A DNA stretch of 64,000 nt from Gemmiger formicilis (GTDB taxonomy: Bacteria; Bacillota; Clostridia; Oscillospirales; Ruminococcaceae): assembly GCF_018784445.1 (NCBI RefSeq), contig NZ_WQOH01000014.1, positions 1-64,000 on the forward strand, given 5' to 3'. Numbering within the stretch: the first letter of the stretch is position 1; each line of letters begins with the position of its first letter. The notes beneath the pieces were generated by a model that saw only the letters and a list, made by a program, of their open reading frames with translations, was not told the origin of the DNA and did no database searches. Both the position numbers and the translations under genes were made by a program. Positions 50,659-62,216 of this stretch are shown piece after piece.

Positions 50659-52050
50659 ATGAAACTGATTTCCTGTGAAAAGCTCGAAAAGAGCATGGTC
50701 GAACTGCAGTTCTCCATTGACGCGGAGACCTTCAAATCTGCCGTCAATACCGCTTTCAAGCGCGAGGGCAAGAAGTACGCCATCCCCGGCTTCCGCAAGG
50801 GCAAGGCCCCCAAAGCCATGATCGAGAAGATGTATGGCAAGGATCTGTTCCAGTATGACGCCATCAACGACCTGTTCCCCGAGAACTACGAGGCCGCCGT
50901 CAAGGAGGCTGGCATTGAGGCCGTCGGCCGTCCTGATCCCGAGGTCGTCTCCATGTCCGAGGACGAGGGCGCTACCCTGAAGGTCAAGGTCGCCGTCAAG
51001 CCCGAGGTCGAGCTGGGCGAGTACACCGGTTTAACCGTCAACAAAGATGTCAAGACTGTGGATGAGGCCGATGTTGACGCTGAGATCAAGCGTATGCAGG
51101 ACCGCAATGGCCGTCTGCTGACCCGTGAGGGCGAGGCCCAGAACGGTGACACCGTCGATATCGACTTCGAGGGCTTCGTTGATGGCATTGCTTTCGAGGG
51201 CGGCAAGGCTGAGCACTACTCTCTGGTGCTGGGCTCTGGTTCCTTCATCCCCGGTTTCGAGGAGCAGGTCGTTGGCCATAAGGCTGGCGAGGCCTTCGAC
51301 GTCAACGTCAAGTTCCCCGAGGAGTACCAGGCTGAGGAGCTGGCCGGCAAGGACGCTACCTTCAAGATCAAGCTGCACAACGTGCAGTACAAGGAACTGC
51401 CCGAGCTGGACGACGACTTTGCCAAGGACGTCAGCGAGTATGACACCCTCGATGAGCTGAAGGATTCTATCCGCAAGGGCATCCAGACCAACCATGAGAA
51501 GCAGGCTGACCAGAAGGTCGAGAACGACCTGATCGACCAGGTCGTGGGCGGCATGAAGGCCGAGATCCCCGACGCCATGATCGAGAGCCGCATCGAGGAG
51601 CTGGTTCAGGACTTCCAGTACCGTATCTCCCAGCAGGGCCTGAAACTGGAGCAGTACCTCCAGTACATGGGCATGACCATGGAGCAGTTCAAGGAGCAGT
51701 TCCGTGAGCAGGCCGACAAGCAGGTCAAGATGCGCCTGGCCATGGAGGCTATCGTCGCCAAGGAGTCCATCGAGGCTACCGAGGAGGAGTTCGAGGCTGA
51801 GATCAAGCGCATTGCCGATGCTTACCAGATGGAGGCCGACAAGGTCAAGAGCCTGGTCGATGCCGCTGCCGTCAAGAAGGATCTGGCTGTCAACAAGGCC
51901 ATCGACTTCGTGAAGGAGAAGGCTAACATCGTCCTGGGCGCTGCCGAGGAAGAAAAGAAGCCCGCCAAGAAGACCACCCGCAAGACCACCAAGAAGGCTG
52001 CCGCCAAGAAGGACGAGGAGCCGAAGGAAGAGGAGACCCAGGGCGAGTAA
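50659..52050 (+). CDS. tig: Trigger factor
   Basis: This ribosome-bound chaperone and prolyl isomerase has 463 residues. It has the N-terminal ribosome-binding signature PGFRKGKAPKAMIEKMYG near residue 38, an FKBP domain at about 155-240 (GDTVDIDFEGFVDGIAFEGG) and a helical C-terminal domain. A Lys/Glu-rich tail of about 35 residues (KKTTRKTTKKAAAKK, then acidic) extends past the normal end. The ribosome site is GGAGG. It leads tig-clpP-clpX. Confidence 0.96.
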   Translation: MKLISCEKLEKSMVELQFSIDAETFKSAVNTAFKREGKKYAIPGFRKGKAPKAMIEKMYGKDLFQYDAINDLFPENYEAAVKEAGIEAVGRPDPEVVSMSEDEGATLKVKVAVKPEVELGEYTGLTVNKDVKTVDEADVDAEIKRMQDRNGRLLTREGEAQNGDTVDIDFEGFVDGIAFEGGKAEHYSLVLGSGSFIPGFEEQVVGHKAGEAFDVNVKFPEEYQAEELAGKDATFKIKLHNVQYKELPELDDDFAKDVSEYDTLDELKDSIRKGIQTNHEKQADQKVENDLIDQVVGGMKAEIPDAMIESRIEELVQDFQYRISQQGLKLEQYLQYMGMTMEQFKEQFREQADKQVKMRLAMEAIVAKESIEATEEEFEAEIKRIADAYQMEADKVKSLVDAAAVKKDLAVNKAIDFVKEKANIVLGAAEEEKKPAKKTTRKTTKKAAAKKDEEPKEEETQGE

Positions 52051-52083
52051 TCACCCCGCGGCATCCGTAAACATTGAGTAAAA

Positions 52084-52127
52084 GGGCCGGTACGGTGCGC
52101 AGCTTTGCCGCCGTATCGGTTCCTTTA
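52084..52127 (+). terminator. Hairpin between tig and clpP
   Basis: GGGCCGGTACGG (52084-52095) pairs imperfectly, with G-U pairs, with CCGTATCGGTTCC (52111-52123), then TTTAT. It is probably a partial terminator. Confidence 0.5.
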
Positions 52128-52167
52128 TCATCACCACATTTTTATGACACCAAGGAGGGAAAACCCA

Positions 52168-52758
52168 ATGAGCCTTGTACCCTATGTTGTCGAGCAGACT
52201 GCGCGCGGTGAGCGCAGCTATGACATTTTCTCCCGCTTGCTCAATGACCGTATCATTGTGCTGAGCGAGGACGTCAACTCCGCCTCCGCCAGCGTTATCG
52301 TGGCACAGCTTTTGTACCTTGAAGGCCAGGATCCGGAGAAGGATATCTACTTTTATATCAACAGTCCCGGCGGCTCGATCTCCGACGGCATGGCCATCCA
52401 TGACACGATGAACTACATCAAGTGCGATGTCTCCACCATCTGTGTCGGCATGGCGGCCTCCATGGGCTCTTTCCTGCTGGCCAGCGGCACAAAGGGCAAG
52501 CGCTTTGCACTGCCCAACTCGGAAATCCTCATCCACCAGCCGCTCATCGGCGGACAGGGCATTTCCGGCCAGGCCACGGATATCAAAATTCACGCTGACC
52601 ACATCGTGCGCATCCGTGAAAAGATGAACACGCTGCTCAGCCAGTACACCGGCCAGCCGCTGGAGACCATCACCCGCGATACCGAGCGCGACAACTATAT
52701 GACCGCGCAGCAGGCGAAGGAGTACGGCCTGATCGACGATATCCTCTATAAACACTGA
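52168..52758 (+). CDS. clpP: ATP-dependent Clp protease proteolytic subunit
   Basis: This is the serine peptidase chamber of the Clp protease. The 196-residue protein has catalytic Ser98 ([11 protein letters not shown]), His123 (LIHQPLGG-type loop) and Asp171 (TRDTERDN). Start at 52168, behind AAGGAGGG. It is cotranscribed with clpX, 14 bases downstream. Confidence 0.97.
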   Translation: MSLVPYVVEQTARGERSYDIFSRLLNDRIIVLSEDVNSASASVIVAQLLYLEGQDPEKDIYFYINSPGGSISDGMAIHDTMNYIKCDVSTICVGMAASMGSFLLASGTKGKRFALPNSEILIHQPLIGGQGISGQATDIKIHADHIVRIREKMNTLLSQYTGQPLETITRDTERDNYMTAQQAKEYGLIDDILYKH

Positions 52759-52772
52759 TTCGGGGGAACAAC

Positions 52773-54128
52773 ATGGCAAATCAAACGTCCGGTAAGGACG
52801 GAAAAGGACGCGAGCTCGTCTGCAGCTTCTGCGGACGCTCTCAAAATGAGGTGGAGCAGCTGGTCATCGGCCCCGGTGTCAACATCTGCAAGGACTGCCT
52901 GGATATGTGCTGCAACGCCCTGTATAAGGATGGCGAGCGCCCGGCCCCGCCGCGCGCCGGTATGCCACCCCGGGATCGCCGCCGCAGTGCGCCGCAGCCC
53001 GGTGCCGACTACGACTATGACCCGCTGGAAAGCATCAACATCCTGACGCCTGCTGAGATCAAGGCAGGCCTTGACCAGTATGTCATCGGCCAGGATGCCG
53101 CCAAAAAGGTGCTGGCAGTCTCGGTCTACAACCACTATAAGCGCATTCTCTCCGGCCAGAACAGCGACGTCGAGCTGCAAAAGTCCAACGTCCTGATGCT
53201 CGGCCCCTCCGGCACCGGCAAAACGCTGTTGGCCCAGACGCTGGCAAAGATGCTGAACGTGCCTTTTGCCATCGCCGACGCCACGACCCTGACCGAGGCC
53301 GGTTACGTGGGTGAGGACGTCGAGAACATCCTGCTTAAACTGATTCAGGCGGCAGATTTTGATATTCCCCGCGCTGAGATCGGTATTATCTATGTGGACG
53401 AGATCGACAAGATCACCCGCAAGAGCGAGAACCCCTCCATCACCCGCGACGTTGGCGGTGAGGGTGTGCAGCAGGCATTGCTGAAAATCGTCGAGGGCAC
53501 GGTCAGCAATGTGCCGCCCAACGGCGGCCGCAAGCACCCGCAGCAGGAGTTTATCCAGATCAACACGAAGAACATCCTGTTTATCTGCGGCGGTGCGTTT
53601 GACGGGCTGGAAAAGCTCATCCAGAAGCGCACTGACAATGCCAGCATGGGCTTTGGCAGCCAGCTTCGCACGACGCTCGATAAGGACGAAACGCGCCAGA
53701 AACTGCTGAAAAACGTTGAACCGGACGATCTGGTCAAGTTTGGCCTTATCCCGGAGCTTATCGGCCGTCTGCCGGTCGTGACCGTGCTGGACCCGCTGGA
53801 CGAGGAAGCCCTTGTCCGCGTGCTGACCGAACCGAAAAACAGCATTGTGCGCCAGTACAAGGAGCTGCTGCACCTGGATAACGCCGAGCTGGTCTTTACC
53901 GACGCGGCACTGCACGCCATCGCCAAAAAGACGGTGGAGCGCAAGAGCGGCGCACGCGGCCTGCGCAGCGTCGTCGAGGAACTGCTGATTCCGATTATGT
54001 ACGACATTCCTTCCGACGCGACCATCACCAAGGTGACGATCGACGCCGACACGGTGGAGGGCGGCCAGCCCCACATCGAGCATGGCGCTATGCGCCCGCG
54101 CTACAAAAGTTTGACGGAACAGCAATAA
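52773..54128 (+). CDS. clpX: ATP-dependent Clp protease ATP-binding subunit ClpX
   Basis: This is the AAA+ unfoldase that feeds ClpP. The 451-residue protein has an N-terminal zinc finger (Cys17, Cys20, Cys39, Cys42), Walker A GPSGTGKT at 144-151, Walker [10 protein letters not shown], and a C-terminal small domain with [13 protein letters not shown] Pro/Arg-rich linker joins the zinc finger to the motor. Confidence 0.97.
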   Translation: MANQTSGKDGKGRELVCSFCGRSQNEVEQLVIGPGVNICKDCLDMCCNALYKDGERPAPPRAGMPPRDRRRSAPQPGADYDYDPLESINILTPAEIKAGLDQYVIGQDAAKKVLAVSVYNHYKRILSGQNSDVELQKSNVLMLGPSGTGKTLLAQTLAKMLNVPFAIADATTLTEAGYVGEDVENILLKLIQAADFDIPRAEIGIIYVDEIDKITRKSENPSITRDVGGEGVQQALLKIVEGTVSNVPPNGGRKHPQQEFIQINTKNILFICGGAFDGLEKLIQKRTDNASMGFGSQLRTTLDKDETRQKLLKNVEPDDLVKFGLIPELIGRLPVVTVLDPLDEEALVRVLTEPKNSIVRQYKELLHLDNAELVFTDAALHAIAKKTVERKSGARGLRSVVEELLIPIMYDIPSDATITKVTIDADTVEGGQPHIEHGAMRPRYKSLTEQQ

Positions 54129-54136
54129 AAACTACC

Positions 54137-54169
54137 TGCACCGGAGCCGAAACGCCCCGGTGCATTTTT
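54137..54169 (+). terminator. Terminator after clpX
   Basis: TGCACCGG (54137-54144) pairs with CCGGTGCA (54157-54164), followed by TTTTT. Confidence 0.88.
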
Positions 54170-54197
54170 GTTCACAAAAATTTTATATAGAAAACAC

Positions 54198-54226
54198 TTG
54201 ATTTTTTACAGCAAAGTGGCTATTAT
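54198..54226 (+). promoter_or_regulatory. Promoter of groESL
   Basis: TTGATT (54198-54203), a 17-base spacer and TATTAT (54221-54226), directly upstream of the CIRCE element. Confidence 0.75.
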
Positions 54227-54230
54227 ATAT

Positions 54231-54257
54231 TTAGCACTCAGAGAGAATGAGTGCTAA
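54231..54257 (+). promoter_or_regulatory. CIRCE operator for HrcA
   Basis: TTAGCACTC-N9-GAGTGCTAA is a perfect match to the CIRCE consensus, placed over the expected transcription start of groESL. It predicts heat-shock repression by HrcA; hrcA itself is outside the window. Confidence 0.97.
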
Positions 54258-54287
54258 ACTAAAAATATAAAGAGAAATCTTTTATAG

Positions 54288-54587
<300 letters not shown>

Positions 54588-54616
54588 TTTGATTTTTCAG
54601 TAATTCTTTCAGATAA

Positions 54617-56263
<1,647 letters not shown>

Positions 56264-56284
56264 TTCAGCCCAAAAGCAAGCACA

Positions 56285-56320
56285 AGGTCGAAGTCTTGGC
56301 GACAAGGCTTCGGCCTTTTT
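56285..56320 (+). terminator. Terminator after groEL
   Basis: AGGTCGAAGTCTTG (56285-56298) pairs with CAAGGCTTCGGCCT (56303-56316) with two G-U pairs, running into TTTTT. Confidence 0.88.
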
Positions 56321-56347
56321 GTATAGACCCAAGGCGGTAAAACGTGG

Positions 56348-56353
56348 TATAAT
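56348..56353 (+). promoter_or_regulatory. -10 box of vanZ-like gene
   Basis: A perfect TATAAT 26 bases before the start codon; no convincing -35 at the normal distance. Confidence 0.45.
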
Positions 56354-56379
56354 AACCAAAAACAGCGGGGGAGGCAGCC

Positions 56380-56841
56380 ATGAAACAACGGATGAAATAC
56401 GCGGCGCTGGCCTTCACGCTGGGGCTGATGGCACTGATTTTCTACTTTTCGGGCCAACCGGCGGCGGACTCCTACAAACTCAGCGAGACCGTGACCGAGA
56501 CTGTGCAGACGGATGGTATCTCGTTTTTGTTGCCGCTCTGGTTCGATGCCGAGAACTTCCACGCGAACCTGCGCAAGTGGGCGCATGTGGCGATTTTTGC
56601 CGCGCTTGGTGTAGGCATGGCCCTGACTGTGCACAGCTGGCTGTCCGGGCTGACGCTGCGCCGGCAGGGAATGCAGGCGGCGGTGCTGTGTGTGCTGTAT
56701 GCGGCCAGTGACGAGCTGCACCAGTATTTTGTGCCCGGCCGCGCCGCCCTGGTGGGGGATGTGGTGATAGATGCCTTGGGCATCCTGCCCGGCGTGGCGG
56801 GGGTGTGCCTTTTGGTCTGGCTGCATCAAAAGCAACGCTGA
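56380..56841 (+). CDS. VanZ-like family membrane protein
   Basis: This 153-residue protein has four membrane spans and VanZ-type sequence: SGQPAADS near the start, KWAHVAIFAALG, and the conserved SDELHQYFVPGRAALVGDVVIDALG. VanZ-like proteins affect envelope traits; some raise teicoplanin resistance. No vancomycin genes are nearby. It lies 28 bases before a penicillin-binding protein, suggesting a shared envelope role. Confidence 0.9.
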   Translation: MKQRMKYAALAFTLGLMALIFYFSGQPAADSYKLSETVTETVQTDGISFLLPLWFDAENFHANLRKWAHVAIFAALGVGMALTVHSWLSGLTLRRQGMQAAVLCVLYAASDELHQYFVPGRAALVGDVVIDALGILPGVAGVCLLVWLHQKQR

Positions 56842-56869
56842 TGCCCATACTCCCACCGGGGGTGAGGGT

Positions 56870-58471
56870 ATGTCTCTGCGGCGGTTTTATGGGCTTTGCG
56901 GGGCGTTGGTTTTTCTGGCGGGGGTCGTGCTCTGCCGCACCTACTGGGTGGGGCAGCAGGCCGCCTATGCCGCCAGCGCAGGCGGCCAGACCGTCCAGAC
57001 ACTGGACTTGCCCCGGGCCAGGGGCGATTTCTACGACCGCAACGGCCGCAAACTGACTGGCACGCAAACGCAGTATTACGCGCTCTGCATCCCCGGCGAC
57101 GATGGCTACACGGCGCTGTTTCCCTATGTTTCCTACGAAAAGCAGGGCGTGCTTTACGACCGCCGTAACCTGGCCGCGCCGTTCCTGATTGAAGTCAGCC
57201 GCGACCTGACCGGGCGGGGCATCGCCACCTGCGCGGTGCCTGCGCATACGGTGGATATTGCGCCGCATCTGCTGGGCTACCTCGACGGCGAAGGCCGCGG
57301 CGTCGCCGGGCTGGAACGCGCCTACGACGCGCTGCTGACGGCCTCCGGCGATAAGCGCACCGTCAGCTGCGTGCTGGCGGCGCACAGCGGCCTGATGGCG
57401 GGGACAAGCCCTGTATGGGCTACGAGGAAAGAAGGCACTGGGCAGGGCGTGCAGCTGACACTGGACGCCGACTTGCAGCGCGCCTGTGAGGCGCTGGCGG
57501 CGCAGCTTATGCCGCGGGGGTGCATCCTCATTATGGACGCTGCTACAGGCGAGGTGCTTGCCAGCGTCAGTGCGCCGACGTTTGACGCACAGGATGTGGC
57601 CGCCAGCATCCGCGCCGACGATACTTCGCTCATCAACCGCCCATTTGCTGCGTTCAGCGCTGGATCGGTGTTTAAAGTGGTGCTGGCCGCAGCTGCCTAT
57701 GAACAGGGCTTGGACTGGTTCACCCACGACTGCACCGGTGAAATCGTGGTGGCGGGGCAGACCTACCGCTGCGCCCAAGGCCGCGCCCACGGCGAAGTCA
57801 ACCTGCGCGGTGCGCTGGAAGAAAGCTGCAACACCTATTTTATCAAACTGGGCCAGCTGTTGGGGGCAGAAGCCATCCGGGAAGAGGCAGAACACTTCGG
57901 CTTTGGCACAGCGGTACAAATTGCCCCGGGCCTGGCCGCAGCTGCCGGTACGCTGCCGGACGCGGAGACGCTGGAAAACCCCGGCCAGTTGGCAACGTTC
58001 AGCTTTGGGCAGGGGTCGCTGACCGTGACGCCGCTGCAAATCACCGCCATGATGAACACTGTTGCCAACGGCGGGGTGTATAGGACACCTGGCTTTGTGC
58101 AGGGCATCACCGGGGCCGATGGTATGTTGACCGACCCGGCGGCAGCGGAGAGCGCCCCGCGTACCGTCTGTGACGCCGCCACGGCCCGGGTGCTGCGCAG
58201 TATGCTGGCCTCGGTGGTGACGGATGGCATTGGCCATGACGCCCAGCCACGCCATGGTACAGCGGGCGGCAAGACTGGCACGGCCCAGACCGGCCAGTAC
58301 AACGCCGACGGTGAGGAGCTGTTGAACTATTGGTTCACCGGCTTTTACCCGGCTGATGCGCCCCAATATACCATCACGGTCATGCAGGACGGTATCTTGA
58401 AGCCCGAAACCTCCAGCGCCGCCCTGTTTGAGCGAATAACGGAAATTCTGGATGTGTGGGCGGGGTACTAA
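56870..58471 (+). CDS. Class B penicillin-binding protein (transpeptidase)
   Basis: This peptidoglycan transpeptidase has 533 residues. One N-terminal membrane span (about 8-24) is followed by a short dimerisation region (RARGDFYDRNGRKLTG) and the transpeptidase domain with Ser266-x-x-Lys269 (SVFK), SCN at 319-321 and KTG at 468-470, all three motifs intact. No PASTA domains are present. It could serve in division, elongation or spore cortex (SpoVD/PBP2-like); the sequence does not decide. Start at 56870, behind GGGGGTGAGG. Confidence 0.92.
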   Translation: MSLRRFYGLCGALVFLAGVVLCRTYWVGQQAAYAASAGGQTVQTLDLPRARGDFYDRNGRKLTGTQTQYYALCIPGDDGYTALFPYVSYEKQGVLYDRRNLAAPFLIEVSRDLTGRGIATCAVPAHTVDIAPHLLGYLDGEGRGVAGLERAYDALLTASGDKRTVSCVLAAHSGLMAGTSPVWATRKEGTGQGVQLTLDADLQRACEALAAQLMPRGCILIMDAATGEVLASVSAPTFDAQDVAASIRADDTSLINRPFAAFSAGSVFKVVLAAAAYEQGLDWFTHDCTGEIVVAGQTYRCAQGRAHGEVNLRGALEESCNTYFIKLGQLLGAEAIREEAEHFGFGTAVQIAPGLAAAAGTLPDAETLENPGQLATFSFGQGSLTVTPLQITAMMNTVANGGVYRTPGFVQGITGADGMLTDPAAAESAPRTVCDAATARVLRSMLASVVTDGIGHDAQPRHGTAGGKTGTAQTGQYNADGEELLNYWFTGFYPADAPQYTITVMQDGILKPETSSAALFERITEILDVWAGY

Positions 58472-58611
58472 GCCTTCTCCCCTCGGGGAAAGGTGGCCCT
58501 GCAGGGCCGGATGAGGGGCGCGTGTCCCATGGCAACCCCTTTATGGGCAAACATGGCAAGACCGCCCCTCATCAGTCCGCTTCGCGGACAGCTTCCCCCT
58601 CGGGGAAAGCC
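58472..58611. repeat. Complete CTTCCCC inverted-repeat element (MITE-like)
   Basis: This 140-base element begins one base after the PBP stop. Left end: GCCTTCTCCCCTCGGGGAAA, then GGCCGGATGAGGGGC. Right end, inverted: GCCCCTCAT, a TCCGCTTCGCGGA hairpin, then CTTCCCCCTCGGGGAAAGC. The ends are complementary and a 50-base centre has no frame. One-ended copies lie at 8116, 36658 and perhaps 43365 and 29340. Confidence 0.75.
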
Positions 58612-58640
58612 ATTTATTGCATCCAATTTCCCCCAGGGTA

Positions 58641-58669
58641 TTGCACTTTTGCGGTAAAAAAGCTACAAT
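58641..58669 (+). promoter_or_regulatory. Promoter of lipid kinase gene
   Basis: TTGCAC (58641-58646), a 17-base spacer and TACAAT (58664-58669), 50 bases before the start codon. Confidence 0.65.
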
Positions 58670-58718
58670 AATTATTATCTGTAAACCACAATGGCCTGGT
58701 GCTGAAAGGGACAAACCG

Positions 58719-59702
58719 ATGCAGCCTGTATTCATTATAAATCCAACGGCGGGCAAGCTGGATGCCAGCGTGGCGCTGATTCCGCAGATCCACGCCGCCG
58801 CCAGCCGCGCCGGGGTAAAACCCATCGTGGAGATCACCCGCCGCCCGGGCCATGCCTGCGACCTGGCCGCCAAATATGCCGCCAGCGGGGAAGAAGTAGC
58901 CCTATACGCCTGCGGCGGAGACGGCACGCTGAACGAAGTTTTACAGGGCGTCATAGGCTGCCCCAATGCCGCTGTGGGCTGTGTGCCCTGCGGCAGCGGC
59001 AACGACTACGTGCGCAACTTCGGAACCCAGGCACAGTTTTTGGATATCGATGCCCAGTTGGCGGCAAAGCCGTTCGCGGTGGATCTGATTCAGACGCCCC
59101 AGGGGTACGGCATTGATATCTACGCTGCTGGCATTGACGCGCAGGTGGCAAACGGTATCCCCAAGTGGCGGCGCGTACCGCTGTGCGGCGGCACGACCGC
59201 TTACACGCTGTCGATCCTTGAAGCCATCTGCAGCACCTTCAAGCACCGTCTGCGCATCACGGCGGACGACCGCCGGCTGGAAGATACCTTCATGATGCTG
59301 GCGGTCTGCAACGGCCAGATGTACGGCGGTGGCTATTGTGCCGCGCCCCACGCCAGCATGGCGGACGGCCTGTTGGACGTGGTGCTGCTGAAACCCATCC
59401 CGCGCTTAAAGCTGCCCGGCCTGCTGGGCGGCTACAAAAAGGGTGAGCACCTGGCGGCAGGCGATGCCGTGACAGAAAAATTCAAACCCTACTTAACGTT
59501 TTTCCGTACAAGCAAAATTGACATAGAGGTGCTGGACGGCAACCCGCTCATCACGACGCTGGACGGTGAGTGTTCGCCCCAGCTGACGATGCACGCGGAA
59601 GCTGTGCGCAGTGCGGCGCATATTTTGCTGCCGCCCGCTTTGGCCGAAACCGCAAACAAGACGCCTGTTCTGGCAGGCTATGGGAGAGTAACGAATGTCT
59701 GA
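58719..59702 (+). CDS. Diacylglycerol kinase family lipid kinase (YegS/DagK type)
   Basis: This 327-residue soluble lipid kinase has the opening FIINPTAGK and the nucleotide-binding motif GGDGTLNEVLQG, then PCGSGNDYVRNFG. The fold is that of DgkB/YegS, which phosphorylates diacylglycerol or related lipids; the substrate is not determined. The frame is open upstream, but GAAAGGG precedes the ATG at 58719. The 3' end overlaps lon by 8 bases. Confidence 0.92.
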   Translation: MQPVFIINPTAGKLDASVALIPQIHAAASRAGVKPIVEITRRPGHACDLAAKYAASGEEVALYACGGDGTLNEVLQGVIGCPNAAVGCVPCGSGNDYVRNFGTQAQFLDIDAQLAAKPFAVDLIQTPQGYGIDIYAAGIDAQVANGIPKWRRVPLCGGTTAYTLSILEAICSTFKHRLRITADDRRLEDTFMMLAVCNGQMYGGGYCAAPHASMADGLLDVVLLKPIPRLKLPGLLGGYKKGEHLAAGDAVTEKFKPYLTFFRTSKIDIEVLDGNPLITTLDGECSPQLTMHAEAVRSAAHILLPPALAETANKTPVLAGYGRVTNV

Positions 59703-62145
59703 AAAAGTAAAAATCAAGATTGCCCGCAATGTGGTACATCTGCCGGCCATCGCGCTGCGCGGGCTGGTGGTGTTCCCGAACAACGTTGTCCACTTTGAGG
59801 TGGGCCGCACCAAGTCCATCGCCGCCATCGAGGCCGCCATGCACGCCAACAGCAGCGTGTTCCTGATCGCCCAGCGGGAAATGGACATCGAAGAACCGAC
59901 CATCCGCGACCTGTACACCTACGGTGTCATTGCCGAGATCAAGCAGGTGCTGCGCGTCTCCGACGATCTCGTCAAAGTCCTGGTCGAGGGCAAGACCCGC
60001 GCCCGCCTGCTGGAACTGGATGCAGGGGAGAAGTATTTGCAGGCCACCGTGCGCCCGGTCGCGGTGCGCGGCATTGCTGCCGACAAGCGCAACCAGGTCG
60101 AAGCCCTTGTCCGCAGCCTGAAAGACTGCTTCGAGGAATACCTCTCGTACAGCCCGCAAATCTCCAAGGATGTTGTCTATAACATCATTTCTTCCGACTC
60201 GCCGCTGTTTTTGAGCGAGTATATGCCCGCCAACCTGCTGTTCAAGTATGAGGACAAGCAGACGATTCTGAACGAATCGACCCTGCTGGGCCGCCTGGAA
60301 AAGCTCTTGACCCTGCTGCGGCAGGAGTGCCAGATCATGGATATCGAGCGCGACCTTGACGATAAGGTCAACGCCCGCATGGACAAGGGCCAGCGCGAAT
60401 ACTACCTGCGCGAGCAGATGAACGTCATCAGTGAGGAACTGGGCGACGCCGAGGACACCCGCGCCGAGGCCGATACATACCGCGAGAAAGTCAAGGCGCT
60501 GAATCTCGATGAGGAATCCACGGAAAAGCTGCTGAAAGAATGTGATCGCTTGGCCCGGATGCAGGGCAGCAGCGCCGAGAGCGGCGTCATCCGCAGCTAT
60601 CTGGACGCCTGCCTGGCCCTGCCGTGGCATACCGCCACCGAGGATGACCTCGACCAGGCCCACGCCCGCAAGGTGCTGGACCGCGAGCACTACGGCCTGC
60701 AAAAGGTCAAAGAGCGCATCCTGGAGCTGCTGGCCGTGCGCAAGCTAAACCAGGACGTCAAGGGCCAGATTATCTGCCTGGTTGGCCCTCCGGGCGTCGG
60801 CAAGACGAGCATTGCCCATTCTATTGCCGAGTGCATGAACCGAAAGTTCGCCCGCATGAGCCTGGGCGGCGTACACGATGAAGCGGAAATTCGCGGCCAC
60901 CGCCGCACCTACATCGGTGCCATGCCCGGCCGCATCATCAGCGCCATCACGACGGCAAAGTCCACGAACCCGGTTATTCTGCTGGACGAGATCGACAAAC
61001 TGGCAGGCGACTACAAGGGCGACCCTTCCAGCGCCCTGCTGGAAGTGCTGGATCCCGAGCAGAACCGCACGTTCAAAGACAATTACCTGGATATTCCGTT
61101 CGATTTGAGCGAGGTGCTGTTCATCACGACGGCCAACGATGCCTCCACGATTCCGGGCCCGCTCTATGACCGTATGGACGTTATCGAGCTGCCCAGCTAC
61201 ACCCGCACCGAGAAGTTCAACATTGCCAAGCGCCACCTGCTGCCCAAGCAGCTGAAAAATAACGGCCTGGAAGGCCGTGTGACCCTGACGAACAGCGCAC
61301 TGTACGCCATCATCGACGGATACACCCGCGAGGCCGGCGTGCGCAACCTGGAACGCACTGTGACTTCTGTGCTGCGCAAGTGCGCCCAGAAGATCGCAGC
61401 AGGAGAGGCTGAAAAAATCAGTGTCTCCGCCGCCACGGTTCGGGAACTGCTCGGCCCCGAAAAGGTCAAGCCGACCTTTATCTCCCGCAAGGACGCCGTG
61501 GGCATTGCCAACGGCCTGGCCTGGACCAGCGTCGGCGGCGAGATGCTCCCCGTTGAGGTCGCCGTCATACCGAACGGCAGCGGCAAAATTGAAATTACCG
61601 GCAGCCTGGGCGACGTCATGAAGGAGAGCGCCCAGTTGGCCGTGACCTACGCCAAGGTCCACGCCGAGGAATACGGCATCCCCGCTGATAAGTTCAAAAA
61701 CACCGACCTGCACATCCACGCCCCCGAGGGTGCCGTGCCCAAGGATGGTCCCAGTGCGGGCGTCACCCTGACCACGGCCTTGGTGTCGGCGCTGTCCGGT
61801 ATCCCGGTGCGCCACAACCTGGCCATGACCGGCGAGATTACGCTGCACGGCAATGTGCTGCCCATCGGCGGCTTGAAGGAAAAGAGTATGGCCGCCTTCC
61901 GCGAGGGTATCTCCACCGTGCTCATCCCCAAGGACAACGCGAGCGACCTGTATGAGGTCGACGCCGAGGTCAAGGAGAAGGTGCAGTTCATCCCGGTCGC
62001 CAATCTGTCCGAGGTGCTGAAACACGCCCTTGTGCGGTCGGGCCGCACACCTGCCCGGGCTGCCCGCGGTGTACCGCAGGCAACCTCCCTCATCGCCAAC
62101 GAAAAGCCCGCCGACGCCCACAAGGAACCCACGGCGGTGATGTAA
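59695..62145 (+). CDS. lon: ATP-dependent protease Lon
   Basis: This cytoplasmic AAA+ serine protease degrades damaged and regulatory proteins. The 816-residue protein has an N-terminal substrate domain (to about 300), Walker A GPPGVGKT at 364-371, Walker B ILLDEIDK, and a protease domain with Ser687 in KDGPSAG and Lys730 in the GGLKEK region. A variable tail of about 35 residues follows. No CIRCE or HAIR-like operator precedes it. Confidence 0.97.
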   Translation: MSEKVKIKIARNVVHLPAIALRGLVVFPNNVVHFEVGRTKSIAAIEAAMHANSSVFLIAQREMDIEEPTIRDLYTYGVIAEIKQVLRVSDDLVKVLVEGKTRARLLELDAGEKYLQATVRPVAVRGIAADKRNQVEALVRSLKDCFEEYLSYSPQISKDVVYNIISSDSPLFLSEYMPANLLFKYEDKQTILNESTLLGRLEKLLTLLRQECQIMDIERDLDDKVNARMDKGQREYYLREQMNVISEELGDAEDTRAEADTYREKVKALNLDEESTEKLLKECDRLARMQGSSAESGVIRSYLDACLALPWHTATEDDLDQAHARKVLDREHYGLQKVKERILELLAVRKLNQDVKGQIICLVGPPGVGKTSIAHSIAECMNRKFARMSLGGVHDEAEIRGHRRTYIGAMPGRIISAITTAKSTNPVILLDEIDKLAGDYKGDPSSALLEVLDPEQNRTFKDNYLDIPFDLSEVLFITTANDASTIPGPLYDRMDVIELPSYTRTEKFNIAKRHLLPKQLKNNGLEGRVTLTNSALYAIIDGYTREAGVRNLERTVTSVLRKCAQKIAAGEAEKISVSAATVRELLGPEKVKPTFISRKDAVGIANGLAWTSVGGEMLPVEVAVIPNGSGKIEITGSLGDVMKESAQLAVTYAKVHAEEYGIPADKFKNTDLHIHAPEGAVPKDGPSAGVTLTTALVSALSGIPVRHNLAMTGEITLHGNVLPIGGLKEKSMAAFREGISTVLIPKDNASDLYEVDAEVKEKVQFIPVANLSEVLKHALVRSGRTPARAARGVPQATSLIANEKPADAHKEPTAVM

Positions 62146-62216
62146 ATGATGTGCTGCAGGGGGCGGCACCCTCGACGCCCCGCAATGCACCACACACCTG
62201 AACAAAAGGAACACCC

